Assembly (NCBI RefSeq): GCF_019468465.1 | Contig: NZ_CP080519.1 | Location: 10,840,501 to 10,904,500, forward strand | DNA length: 64,000 nt | Direction: 5' to 3' | Source of the DNA: Amycolatopsis sp. DSM 110486 | GTDB taxonomy: Bacteria > Actinomycetota > Actinomycetes > Mycobacteriales > Pseudonocardiaceae | Shown: positions 6,995 to 15,204 of the stretch, piece by piece | Position numbering within the stretch: the first letter of the stretch is position 1 | How the letters are laid out: each line of letters begins with the position of its first letter | Notes under the pieces: model-generated | The model's input: the letters and a program-made list of their open reading frames with translations, nothing else | What the model was told of the DNA's origin: nothing | Databases searched by the model: none | Made by a program: the position numbers and the translations under genes

Positions 6995-8095
6995 ATGGCC
7001 GACGTGCTCACCTTCGGGATCGAAGAAGAGTTCCTCGTCGTCGACGCCCGGGGACGCCCGGTGCACGCGGCCGAAGCCGTGCTGGACTCGGCCGGCGACA
7101 GCGGCGTGGGAGATCTCCAGCAGGAGCTCACCAAGTCGCAGGCCGAGACCGCGACCGGCATCTGCGTGACCGGCGACGAAGCCGTCGAGCAGCTGCGGGC
7201 GATGCGCACCTCGCTCGCCCGCGCGGCCGACCGGCGCGGGCTGCGGATCCTCCCCTGCGCGAGCCCGCCCGTCTCCGCCGGTGAGCTCCCGGCCATCACC
7301 GCGACCCCGCGCTACCGGCGGATGGCCGCGCACTTCGGCGCCACCGCGCGCACCACGCTCACCTGCGGCTGCCACGTCCACGTCGCCGTGCCCGACCCGG
7401 AGGCGGGCACGCGAGTGCTCGGGCACGTGCGGCCGTGGCTGCCCGCGCTGCTCACCGTCACGGCCAACTCGGCGATCGCGGACGGCATCGACACCGAGTA
7501 CTGCAGCTGGCGCAACCAGGAATGGGCGCGCTGGCCCTCGGCCGGGCCCCCGCCGCGTTTCGCCTCGCACGCCGACTACGAGGGCGTCGTGGACGCGTGG
7601 CTGCGCGCGGGCGCGATCCTCGACCGCGGGATGGTCTACTGGGACGTGCGCCTCTCGGAGGAGCAGCCGACGATCGAGTTCCGCGTCGCCGATGTCGCCG
7701 CCACCGCCGAAGAGGCCACGCTGCTCGCCGTGCTGTGCCGCGCGCTCGTGGCCACGGTGCTCGACGCCGGCGATCCCCCGCACCTGTCCAACGAGGTGCT
7801 GCGCGGCCAGCTCTGGCGCGCCGCCCGCGAAGGCGTCATGGGCCATTGCCCCAACCCGGCCACCGGCGACCTGCTGCCTGCGGTGGAGGTGCTCAAACGG
7901 CTGGCCGAGTTCTGCGCGCCCGCGCTCCGTTCTGCCGGGGACACCGAGTTCGTCCGCGAAGGCCTCGCGCGGCTCGCTCGCGACGGCGGCGGAGCCGACC
8001 GCCAGCGCCGGCTCTTCGCCGAGCGGGAGAACGCCGCCGACGTCGTCGACCAGTTCGCCGTGGGCGCCGCAGAACCGAGACCGGCAACGGCCTGA
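6995..8095 (+). CDS. YbdK-type carboxylate-amine ligase (glutamate-cysteine ligase-like)
   Basis: A 366-residue ATP-dependent ligase of the COG2170/GCS2 family. The N-terminus FGIEEEFLVVD holds the acidic metal-binding signature. CGCHVHVAV and WDVRLSEEQPTIEFRVAD supply the conserved substrate- and ATP-site blocks. Family members join a carboxylate such as glutamate to an amine such as cysteine. E. coli YbdK has weak glutamate-cysteine ligase activity and the true substrates are often unknown. The length is normal. The start ATG follows GGAAAGG. It lies 28 bp behind the degenerate M20 homologue, implying an operon in which a ligase is paired with an amide-hydrolase fold. Confidence 0.85.
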   Translation: MADVLTFGIEEEFLVVDARGRPVHAAEAVLDSAGDSGVGDLQQELTKSQAETATGICVTGDEAVEQLRAMRTSLARAADRRGLRILPCASPPVSAGELPAITATPRYRRMAAHFGATARTTLTCGCHVHVAVPDPEAGTRVLGHVRPWLPALLTVTANSAIADGIDTEYCSWRNQEWARWPSAGPPPRFASHADYEGVVDAWLRAGAILDRGMVYWDVRLSEEQPTIEFRVADVAATAEEATLLAVLCRALVATVLDAGDPPHLSNEVLRGQLWRAAREGVMGHCPNPATGDLLPAVEVLKRLAEFCAPALRSAGDTEFVREGLARLARDGGGADRQRRLFAERENAADVVDQFAVGAAEPRPATA

Positions 8096-8191
8096 CCCGC
8101 CCGGACGGTGGCCGCGCCCACACACGGTTACGATGAGTGTTCAGCTTTCAAGTCCCGCCCCAGTCCCCGGCCCCAGAGGAAAGGCAGGAAC

Positions 8192-8842
8192 ATGCCTGTC
8201 GAGCCCCGGCCCGCCGGCCCGGTTCGGGTGCTGCTCGTGGAAGACCACGACATGGTGGCCCAGGCTCTCGAGCTCGCCCTGCAACGCTCCCCCGCGATTT
8301 CCGTGGTCGGGCGCGCCAGCTCGCGCGAGGCCGCGACAGCCGACACGGCCCGGCTGCGGCCGGACGTCGTGGTGCTCGACCGGCGTCTGCCCGACGGCGA
8401 CGCCGTGGCCGCGATCGGCGACCTCGCCGCGCTGGGCTCGCGCGTCCTCGTCCTCACCGGCGACGCCACCGCGGCCGTCGCCGCGCGCGTGGCCGAGGCC
8501 GGCGGCCAGGGGCTGCTGCTCAAGTCCGCGCCGCTGGACCAGCTGGAGTCGGCCGTGCAGCGCGTCGCCGAGGGCGAGGTCGTGTTCGACGCCGCCCTCC
8601 TGCCCGGCGTGCTCGACCGGCTCACCGGCCGGGCCCGCGGCAACGGCTCGGCGCTGACCGCGCGCGAGCGCGAGACGCTGCAGCTGCTCGCGGAAGGCGC
8701 CAGCACGGAGGAGATCGGCGACCGCCTCGGCGTCACCCGCAACACCACGCGCAACCACGTGCAGCGCGTGCTGGAGAAGCTCGGCGCGCGCTCGAAGCTC
8801 GAAGCGGTCGCCCTCGCACGGCGTGAGGGCCTGCTCGATTGA
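8192..8842 (+). CDS. LuxR/NarL-type response regulator
   Basis: A 216-residue two-component regulator. The receiver domain covers residues 11-125 with the acidic pocket (VEDHD), phospho-acceptor Asp63 (VVVLDRRLPDGD), a Thr at 88 and Lys110. A GerE/LuxR helix-turn-helix follows at about residues 150-212 (LTARERETLQLLAEGAS, then TEEIGDRLGVT). The ATG at 8192 has AGGCAGGAA just upstream. It opens a signalling block: a SpoIIAB-like kinase, a twin-PAS histidine kinase and a lone receiver follow on the same strand. The HisKA_3 kinase is the type that normally partners NarL regulators, so this is its likely DNA-binding output, although the lone receiver is closer to it. Confidence 0.9.
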   Translation: MPVEPRPAGPVRVLLVEDHDMVAQALELALQRSPAISVVGRASSREAATADTARLRPDVVVLDRRLPDGDAVAAIGDLAALGSRVLVLTGDATAAVAARVAEAGGQGLLLKSAPLDQLESAVQRVAEGEVVFDAALLPGVLDRLTGRARGNGSALTARERETLQLLAEGASTEEIGDRLGVTRNTTRNHVQRVLEKLGARSKLEAVALARREGLLD

Positions 8843-8913
8843 TGCACCTGCGTCAGTGACGCGGTGTTGATCTGCGTCTGCCACACGATGGGCGTTTCGC
8901 GCAGAGTGGCGAC

Positions 8914-9303
8914 GTGGAGGTCCCTGCGCCCGTCGATGCCGAGTGCGCGCTGCCCGAGTCGGTGGCCGGTCTCGCGCTCGCGCGCGACTTCACCCGAGCG
9001 ACTCTGACCGGCTGGGGTTTCGGCGCCGTCGCCGAGGACGCCCTGCTGATCGTGACCGAGCTGGCCACCAACGCCGTGCAGCACGGCGAGGGGAAACCCG
9101 TGCTGCGGCTCAAGTACGGCGACGCCGTGGTGCGGCTCGAAGTCGCCGACGAAAGCCCGGCGCTGCCCGCGACCCGCCCGCCCGGCCCGGACGGCGGGTG
9201 GGGCCTGCGACTGGTGCAGGAGCTCTCACTCGAGTGGGGCGTCGCGCCCTGTGCACGAGGGAAGGTCGTCTGGTGTGAGCTGGGCCGGACTCCTCGCGCG
9301 TGA
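8914..9303 (+). CDS. Anti-sigma-factor-like ATP-binding protein (SpoIIAB/RsbW type)
   Basis: A 129-residue stand-alone HATPase_c domain. The N-box is ELATNAVQHG and the later glycine motif is GGWGLRLVQELSLEWGV. Such single-domain GHKL kinases either phosphorylate anti-anti-sigma factors and hold sigma factors, or act as orphan sensors in actinomycetes. No cognate sigma or STAS protein is nearby. GTG at 8914 was chosen because the conserved region begins soon after it. Its position between a response regulator and a histidine kinase suggests it joins that circuit, but this is inference from neighbourhood only. Confidence 0.8.
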   Translation: MEVPAPVDAECALPESVAGLALARDFTRATLTGWGFGAVAEDALLIVTELATNAVQHGEGKPVLRLKYGDAVVRLEVADESPALPATRPPGPDGGWGLRLVQELSLEWGVAPCARGKVVWCELGRTPRA

Positions 9304-9346
9304 GCCAAAAGCTGCTCCGCTGACGTGGATGGGGCAGAGTTGGGGC

Positions 9347-10774
9347 ATGGACGAACCCGCCGGCGACGACCTCGGCATGCTGGTGCGCGGCGTTCTCGAC
9401 TACGCGATCTTCATGCTCGACCCGACCGGCCGCGTCGTCAGCTGGAACGCGGGCGCCGAACGCATCAAGGGCTACCGGGCCGAGGAGATCATCGGGCAGC
9501 ACTTCTCCGTGTTCTACCCGCCGGAGGAGATCGCCGCGCGCAAGCCCGAACGCGAGCTCGAAACCGCGCTCGCCGAAGGGCGGCTCGAAGACGAAGGCTG
9601 GCGCCTGCGCAAGGACGGCACCCGGTTCTGGGCCAACGTCGTCATCACCGCACTGTTCGACGACGAGGGAAAACACCGCGGCTTCGGCAAGGTCACCCGC
9701 GACATGACCGAACGCCGTGCCGCCGAACAAGCCCTGCGCGAGAGCGAGGAGCGCTTCCGCCTGCTGGTGCAGGACGTGGTCGACTACGGCATCTTCATGC
9801 TCGACACCGGCGGCCACATCATCAGCTGGAACGCCGGCGCCCAGCGCATCAAGGGCTACCGCGCCCACGAGATCATCGGCCGGCACTTCTCCGTGTTCTA
9901 CCCCGCCGAGGACATCGCCGCCCGCAAACCCGAACGCGAACTCGAAACCGCGCTCGCCGAAGGCCGGCTCGAAGACGAAGGCTGGCGCCTGCGCAAGGAC
10001 GGCACCCGGTTCTGGGCCAACGTCGTCATCACCGCCCTGTTCGACGACACCGGAACCCATCGCGGCTTCGGCAAAGTCACCCGCGACATGACCGAACACC
10101 GCACCGCCGAGCAAGCCCTGGTTCAGCGGCGCCGGCTGGTCGGGCACCTCGTGGACGCCCAGGAGGTGGAACGGCGGCGCATCGCGTGGGACGTGCACGA
10201 CGATTCGATCCAGTCGATGGTCGCCGTCGGCATGCGGTTGCAGCTGCTGGCCGACCGGCTGCCCGAGGAGCACCGCGAGGGCGTGCACGCGCTCGACGAG
10301 TCGGTGCGCGCGGCGGTGGGCCGGCTGCGCACGCTCGTCTCCCGGCTGCGTCCGCCGGATCTGGACCGCCACGGGCTCGTGGTCGCGCTCACCGGTCACC
10401 TCGAAGAGGTCCTGCCCGGCTGGGGGCTGGAGTACACGCTGCACCAAGGCCTCACGGCCGAGCCCACCTCGGAAGCCGCCGTGACGGGGTACCGGATCTG
10501 CCAGGAAGCGCTCACCAACGTGCACAAGCACGCCCGCGCGTCGCGAGTGGAGGTTTCGTTGTCCACAGTAGACAGGGGCACGCTGTTCCGCGTGACCGAC
10601 GACGGGGTCGGCACCGCCGTCACCGGTACCGACCCCGGCCGCGACCACTTCGGGCTGATCGAGATGCGTGAACGCGCCGAGTCGGCCCACGGCTGGTGGT
10701 CGATGTCCAGCGAACCCGGTGAAGGGACGACCGTGGAGTTCTGGCTGCCGAGTGCCCCGGACGAGCAGCGGTGA
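9347..10774 (+). CDS. Twin-PAS sensor histidine kinase (HisKA_3 type)
   Basis: A 475-residue soluble sensor kinase with no membrane segment. Two almost identical PAS domains occupy about residues 14-125 and 142-253. Each contains SWNAGA, KGYRA, HFSVFYP, ARKPERELETALAEGRLEDE and RFWANVVITALFDD. A NarL-family dimerisation domain follows with the phosphorylated histidine near residue 284 (RRRIAWDVHDDSIQ), then an HATPase domain (CQEALTNVHKHA, FGLIEMRERAESAHGWW). The PAS pair may sense a cytoplasmic ligand, redox state or light; no cofactor residue can be assigned. ATG 9347 was chosen; ATG 9329 is an alternative. The stop overlaps the next gene's GTG. Confidence 0.9.
   Translation: MDEPAGDDLGMLVRGVLDYAIFMLDPTGRVVSWNAGAERIKGYRAEEIIGQHFSVFYPPEEIAARKPERELETALAEGRLEDEGWRLRKDGTRFWANVVITALFDDEGKHRGFGKVTRDMTERRAAEQALRESEERFRLLVQDVVDYGIFMLDTGGHIISWNAGAQRIKGYRAHEIIGRHFSVFYPAEDIAARKPERELETALAEGRLEDEGWRLRKDGTRFWANVVITALFDDTGTHRGFGKVTRDMTEHRTAEQALVQRRRLVGHLVDAQEVERRRIAWDVHDDSIQSMVAVGMRLQLLADRLPEEHREGVHALDESVRAAVGRLRTLVSRLRPPDLDRHGLVVALTGHLEEVLPGWGLEYTLHQGLTAEPTSEAAVTGYRICQEALTNVHKHARASRVEVSLSTVDRGTLFRVTDDGVGTAVTGTDPGRDHFGLIEMRERAESAHGWWSMSSEPGEGTTVEFWLPSAPDEQR
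9389..10120 (+). repeat. Intragenic tandem duplication of a PAS domain
   Basis: Two 348-bp units, 9389-9736 and 9773-10120, are offset by 384 bp (128 codons) and stay in frame. They are nearly identical at the nucleotide level, including synonymous positions, with an uninterrupted match of roughly 70 bases in the second half. This points to a recent duplication or to ongoing gene conversion. Confidence 0.85.
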
Positions 10775-11145
10775 CCGGCCCCCTGCGCGTCGTGATCAGC
10801 GACGACGACGACATGATCCGCGACGCCCTGCGCGAGGTGCTCGACGACCAGCCCGACATCGAGGTCGTCGGAGTCGGGCGCGACGCCGAAGACGCGATCA
10901 CGCTCGCCGAGCGCCACCGGCCCGCCGTCGCGGTGCTCGACGTGCGCATGCCCGGCGGAGGCGGGGCCCACGCCGCGCGTGAGATCGCGGCCCGCTGCCC
11001 GGGGACGGCGGTGCTCGCGTTCTCCGCCTACTCCGACCACGCGTCCATGGCCTCCATGGAGAGCGCGGGCGCCGTCGAGTACCTCGCGAAGGGTGTGCCG
11101 AACCGCGAGATCGTCGCGGCGGTGCGGCGGCTGGCCGGACGGTAG
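10771..11145 (+). CDS. Single-domain response regulator (receiver only)
   Basis: A 124-residue protein consisting only of a receiver domain: acidic pocket SDDDDM, phospho-acceptor in VAVLDVRMPGGGG, and the conserved lysine in EYLAKGV. There is no DNA-binding or enzymatic output domain. The GTG start overlaps the stop of the twin-PAS kinase, so the two are translated together and it is the most direct acceptor of that kinase's phosphate. It may act as a phosphate sink, as a relay toward the LuxR-type regulator upstream, or by protein-protein contact. Confidence 0.85.
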   Translation: MTGPLRVVISDDDDMIRDALREVLDDQPDIEVVGVGRDAEDAITLAERHRPAVAVLDVRMPGGGGAHAAREIAARCPGTAVLAFSAYSDHASMASMESAGAVEYLAKGVPNREIVAAVRRLAGR

Positions 11146-11329
11146 CCGCGCGCTCACGAGGGGTTCCGGTCGCCGGGACCGGCGTGCGTCCGATCGGAGC
11201 CACTTTGCGCCGGATCGCCCGTGTGGCAGGAAATTCACCCGAAAGTGGGGTGTGACGCGACCCGGAACCGGGTAGCCGATGCTCGCCCCTGGGCGATCCC
11301 CTTCCCCGGCGACAGAGAGGGTGTCCGTC

Positions 11330-11749
11330 GTGAGCAGCTTCGTGGATGCGGACCTCGGCGTGGACCACGGCTTCGACCGCGCGTTGCGCGGCTACCTCGC
11401 CCGGGTCGCCGCCGCGGTCGGCGTGGGACTGGAGTCCTGCACGGTCGACCTCGACGTGCCCGTCTCGGCCTACGTCGCCCTCGACCGGCGGCTCGAGCGG
11501 TTCCCCGACCGGGACCTGGCGCTGCTGTGGGACGAGGTGCACGGCTGGTCGGCGGCGATCGAGGCCTCGTGCGGGGAGGACCTGATCGTGCTGGCCTACC
11601 TCGACGGTGACGACGTGCTCGCCGAGCCCGCCGCCGTCGAGCGCTTCCTGGGGGCGCTGCGCGCGGCCGACCACTCCCTCGGCCGCCCCGACCCGCGCAA
11701 GCTGCGCCGCGCGGGCGGGCACGACGAGCTGCTGGAACGCCTGGCCTGA
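11330..11749 (+). CDS. DUF6292 family protein
   Basis: A 139-residue soluble protein matching the DUF6292 pattern common in Pseudonocardiaceae, with YVALDRRLERFPDRDLALLW and a later DEVHGWSAAIE and CGEDLIVLAYL. Its function is unknown. GTG 11330 is preceded by GAGAGG at a normal distance; the in-frame GTG at 11321 would be too close to that site. It follows the signalling block after a 184-bp gap containing a GGTTCCGGTC/GACCGG-type small hairpin, so it is probably expressed separately. Confidence 0.7.
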   Translation: MSSFVDADLGVDHGFDRALRGYLARVAAAVGVGLESCTVDLDVPVSAYVALDRRLERFPDRDLALLWDEVHGWSAAIEASCGEDLIVLAYLDGDDVLAEPAAVERFLGALRAADHSLGRPDPRKLRRAGGHDELLERLA

Positions 11750-11811
11750 CGCGGGGCGATGCGTCGGTGCGGGCGAAAGCGGGTAGTCCCCGGTCGGGAA
11801 AGGAGTGCGTC

Positions 11812-12738
11812 ATGGCACCGAAACGGCCCGTCTGGAGCGGCTCGCTGACCCTCGGCCTGGTGACGGTGCCGGTGCGGCTCTACAGCGCGATCGAGGACCA
11901 CACCGTGCACTTCCGCCAGTTCGAGCGCGGCACGAGCGACCGCATCCGCTACCGGCGGGTGAACGAGCGCACCGGCGACGAGGTGGAGCTGGCCGAGATC
12001 GTGAAGGGCTACGAGCTCGACGACGGCGACTACGTGCTGGTCGAGCCCGAGGAGCTCGACGACATCGCCCCCGGGCGCAGCAAGTCGCTGGACGTGGAGG
12101 CGTTCGCCGACCTCGCCGACATCGACCCGATGTTCTTCGACCGCACCTACTGGCTCGCCCCCGCGGGCTCCGACTACGACAAGCCGTACTCGCTCCTGCT
12201 GGCGGCGATGGCGAAGACCGACAAGGCGGGCGTGGCCAAGTTCGTGCTGCGCGGGCGCGAGTACCTGGCGCTCGTGCGGGCCGGCGACGGGGTGATGCTG
12301 CTCGACACGCTGCACTTCGCCGCGGACCTGCGGGACCGGGAGAAGTCGCTGCCGGACCTGCCGGAGAAGGCGCCGGCGCGCGGCAAGGAGTTCGACATGG
12401 CCGTGGACCTCATCGAGGCCCTGACGGAGAACTGGCGGCCCGAGGACTACCGCGACACGTTCACCGACCGCGTCCACGAGCTGATCGAGGCCAAGCGCAA
12501 GGGCGACAAGGTCACGCCGGCCACCGAAGCCGCGGAGCCGACGAAGGTGGTCGACCTGTTCGAGGCCCTGCAGCGCAGCGTGAAGAACGGGAAGCGGCGC
12601 GGCAAGAAGGAGAAGGGGCCGCAGCTCGCGGACCTCACGAAGGCCGAGCTCGACGAGCTGGCCAAGGAACGCGAGATCAAGGGCCGCTCGAAGATGAAGC
12701 GCGCGGATCTGGAACGGGCGCTGGAAGAAGCGTCCTGA
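11812..12738 (+). CDS. ku: Ku protein, non-homologous end joining
   Basis: A 308-residue bacterial Ku, the homodimer that rings broken DNA ends and recruits LigD. The N-terminus (RPVWSGSLTLGLVTVPVRLY) is diagnostic, and a beta-barrel/dimerisation core runs to about residue 240. The C-terminal extension is lysine-rich (KNGKRRGKKEKG), then carries a SAP/Rho-N-like helix pair (LTKAELDELAKEREIKG). Such tails increase DNA affinity in actinobacterial Ku proteins. A clear AGGAG lies before ATG 11812. No ligD is in this window, so the ligase must be encoded elsewhere. Confidence 0.95.
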   Translation: MAPKRPVWSGSLTLGLVTVPVRLYSAIEDHTVHFRQFERGTSDRIRYRRVNERTGDEVELAEIVKGYELDDGDYVLVEPEELDDIAPGRSKSLDVEAFADLADIDPMFFDRTYWLAPAGSDYDKPYSLLLAAMAKTDKAGVAKFVLRGREYLALVRAGDGVMLLDTLHFAADLRDREKSLPDLPEKAPARGKEFDMAVDLIEALTENWRPEDYRDTFTDRVHELIEAKRKGDKVTPATEAAEPTKVVDLFEALQRSVKNGKRRGKKEKGPQLADLTKAELDELAKEREIKGRSKMKRADLERALEEAS

Positions 12739-12770
12739 CCGTCCTCGGAGGACACCGGGAGTTACCGGGG

Positions 12771-13589
12771 TTACGCGAGCAGCCAGTCGAGCGCGGTGGG
12801 CAGCGCGTTGAGCACCGAGATGTGCCCGTCGCGGGGCCGCAGCCACAGCTGGGCGTCGGGCAGGTGGGCCAGCAGGTGCTGTGCGTGCGACGCGGGGACC
12901 ACGCGGTCGGCACCGCCTTGCACCAGCAGGACCGGCGTGCGCACGTCGGCGAGCTCGAAGCCCCAGCCGGACGCGTAGGCGACGTCGTCGTCGACCTCTC
13001 CGTCGTGGCCCGCGCCGCCGGCTTCCCCGGCGTCTGCGCCGAGCGGTCCCCACGCGCCTTCCAGCGCCGCCCAGTCGGTCGCGACGAAGCTCTCCGGGTC
13101 GAACTCGTGCGTGAGCGCGTGGGCCATCCGTGCTTCGCGGCCTTCGCGGGCCGCGCGCAGCGAAGTCGGGTCGGCCATGCCGGCGAACCAGTCGAAGTCC
13201 TCGGTGTACGGCGCGACCCCGGCCAGTGCCACGGCCGCGGTGACGCGGTCCGGCAGCTGCGCGGCGGCCGCCAGCGCGTGCGACCCGCCGCCCGAAGCGC
13301 CGACCACCGCGAAGCGGCCGAGACCCAGCGCGTCGGCTGCCAGGCGCACGTCCTCGGCCGCGGACCCGATGGTGCGGCCCGGCACCGTGCTCGACCCGCC
13401 GTAGCCCGGGCGGCCGTAGGAGACGACCCGGATCCCGCGGGCGTCCGCGGCCTGCAGGACCGGTGCCAGCAGCGCTCCGGTCTGCGGCGTGCCGTGGAGC
13501 CAGACCACCGTGAGGGCGTCGCCGCGGCCGCTGTCGTGCACGCGCAGCACGCGGTCGCCGGCGAGGGTCAGATCGTGTGAGGTCCCCAT
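12771..13589 (-). CDS. Alpha/beta hydrolase
   Basis: A 272-residue alpha/beta-hydrolase-fold enzyme. It has an oxyanion region (WLHGTPQTG), a nucleophile elbow with serine in VVGASGGGS, an acid in VQGGADRVVP and a catalytic histidine in RPRDGHIS. A short acidic Gly/Asp-rich insertion lies in the cap region around residue 190. Sequence alone does not give the substrate (ester, lactone or epoxide). It has no signal peptide and is transcribed alone, convergent with ku. Confidence 0.85.
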   Translation of the reverse strand: MGTSHDLTLAGDRVLRVHDSGRGDALTVVWLHGTPQTGALLAPVLQAADARGIRVVSYGRPGYGGSSTVPGRTIGSAAEDVRLAADALGLGRFAVVGASGGGSHALAAAAQLPDRVTAAVALAGVAPYTEDFDWFAGMADPTSLRAAREGREARMAHALTHEFDPESFVATDWAALEGAWGPLGADAGEAGGAGHDGEVDDDVAYASGWGFELADVRTPVLLVQGGADRVVPASHAQHLLAHLPDAQLWLRPRDGHISVLNALPTALDWLLA

Positions 13590-13652
13590 GCGCCGCGACT
13601 CTAGCGGCCCGCGCGCGTGAGGGAACGGCGTTCACGGGGTACCTCGCGAGGT

Positions 13653-14108
13653 ATGGACTCAGACGCGCACCCCGACCTCCGGCTCGACGACACCGCGGCC
13701 GAGCACCTCGAACCCGACCGCGCGACGCTGGACGCGGTCGGCAAGATCACCGAGGCGCTGGAGACCGTCGAGATCGCTCGCGGTCACCTCTACGAGTTCC
13801 ACCAGCTCACCGGCGCCGCGGACCGCAAGCTCGCCGACGGCATCACCATGCTGCGCGACGCGGGCCACGCCACGCACGCCGACCGGCTCACCGAGCACCT
13901 GCTGGGCCGCAATGTGCTGCACGGGCGCTGGACGTTCCAGATCGTGGAGGAGTACGACACCACGTACTACCGGGCGTTCCACGACCACGAGACGCGCGTG
14001 CGCGAGCTCACCCGCGGAGTCCGCCACCTCGCCGAGGCCCGTGTGAAGCGCGAGAGCCGCACGCCCGGGCTGCCGGGCCACGAAGCCACCCCGAACTCCT
14101 CGGACTGA
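13653..14108 (+). CDS. Conserved hypothetical protein, histidine-rich helical
   Basis: A 151-residue soluble protein that I do not recognise as a named family. It is predicted mostly helical and unusually rich in His and charged residues (GHLYEFHQLTGAADRKL, then HATHADRLTEHLLG and YYRAFHDHETRVRELT). The spaced histidines could bind metal, but no standard motif is complete. Codon usage is like its neighbours, so it is probably expressed. ATG 13653 is the first start after a short upstream spacer. It is divergent from the hydrolase gene. Confidence 0.6.
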   Translation: MDSDAHPDLRLDDTAAEHLEPDRATLDAVGKITEALETVEIARGHLYEFHQLTGAADRKLADGITMLRDAGHATHADRLTEHLLGRNVLHGRWTFQIVEEYDTTYYRAFHDHETRVRELTRGVRHLAEARVKRESRTPGLPGHEATPNSSD

Positions 14109-14232
14109 GCCACCGTCTCGAACCCCCACCGCGCGAACCCACCGCTTGAACCTGCAGCGCCTCGGAAACGACGCGGCACAAGCCTTCCCGCTAAGGTTTC
14201 GGTGAACCGACCGCGCGAGTGGAGGCACCAGG

Positions 14233-15204
14233 ATGAGCAACGTCGAGACCGAGCCACCCGTCCTGGACTGCGGGGACGACGCGGCCGGCCACGGCGGGGT
14301 CGAAGTGCTCGGCGCGCGGGACGTGCCGCTGGGCGGGCCGCGCGCGATGAAGGTGCGCCGCACGCTGCCGCAGCGCAAGCGTTCGCTCGTCGGCGCCTGG
14401 TGTTTCGCCGACCACTACGGGCCCGACGACCCGCGCGCGACCGGCGGCATGTCCGTCGGCTCGCACCCGCACACCGGCCTGCAGACGGTGAGCTGGCTGT
14501 TCGCCGGCGAGATCGAGCACCGCGACAGCCTCGGGTCCCACGCGATGATCCGCCCGGGCGAGCTGAACCTCATGACCGGCGGCCACGGCATCTGCCACTC
14601 CGAGGTGTCGACGCCGGAGACCACCACGCTGCACGGCGTGCAGCTGTGGGTCGCGCTGCCCGACGCCCACCGCCACGCCGAGCGCGACTTCCAGCACTAC
14701 GCCCCGCCCGCCACCGACCTCGGCGGCGCCACCGCGCGCGTTTTCCTCGGCACACTCGCCGGTGAGACGTCACCGGTCAAGACGTTCACGCCATTGCTCG
14801 GCGCGGAGCTGGTCCTGGAGCCCGGCGCTCGTGTGACGCTCGACGTCGACCGCGAGTACGAACACGGCGTGCTCGTCGACACCGGCGAGGTCACCTTCGC
14901 CGGTTCGGCCCTGCACAGCACCGACCTCGGTTACCTGGGTACCGGCCGCGCCACCCTCGAGCTCGCGAACACCGGCGCAGGCCGGGCGCGCGTGATGCTG
15001 CTCGGCGGGCCGCCGTTCGGCGAGGAGATCGTGATGTGGTGGAACTTCGTGGCCCGCACGCACGAGGAGATCGTGGAGTACCGCGAAGCTTGGCAGGCCC
15101 AGTCACCGCAGTTCGGCGCGATCCCCGAGGTGCCGGGCGACCCCGCGCGGTTACCCGCGCCGGTCCTGCCCAACGTGCGGATCAAGCCGCGCCGCAACCC
15201 CTGA
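14233..15204 (+). CDS. Pirin family protein
   Basis: A 323-residue bicupin of the pirin family. The N-terminal cupin carries the metal-binding residues in SVGSHPHTGLQTVSWLFAGE and the conserved LNLMTGGHGICHSE block. A second, less conserved cupin covers residues 170-290. Bacterial pirins are iron-binding; some act as quercetin dioxygenases or redox co-regulators. ATG 14233 follows GTGGAGG. The gene converges with a PLP decarboxylase, and the two coding regions overlap by 23 bp. Confidence 0.9.
   Translation: MSNVETEPPVLDCGDDAAGHGGVEVLGARDVPLGGPRAMKVRRTLPQRKRSLVGAWCFADHYGPDDPRATGGMSVGSHPHTGLQTVSWLFAGEIEHRDSLGSHAMIRPGELNLMTGGHGICHSEVSTPETTTLHGVQLWVALPDAHRHAERDFQHYAPPATDLGGATARVFLGTLAGETSPVKTFTPLLGAELVLEPGARVTLDVDREYEHGVLVDTGEVTFAGSALHSTDLGYLGTGRATLELANTGAGRARVMLLGGPPFGEEIVMWWNFVARTHEEIVEYREAWQAQSPQFGAIPEVPGDPARLPAPVLPNVRIKPRRNP

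Noticed and set aside
5644..7299. Minus-strand extension of the effector gene through the M20 and ligase genes (up to 865 codons)
   Set aside because: The extension lies opposite two well-conserved genes and has low-complexity Arg/Gly/His composition; the real start is ATG 5643 with family-like helices after it.
15182..15204. 23-bp overlap of pirin and decarboxylase, and a similar 23-bp overlap at 27965-27987, as possible shared regulatory elements
   Set aside because: Both are tail-to-tail overlaps of clear coding sequences; equal length looks coincidental and the sequences are unrelated.
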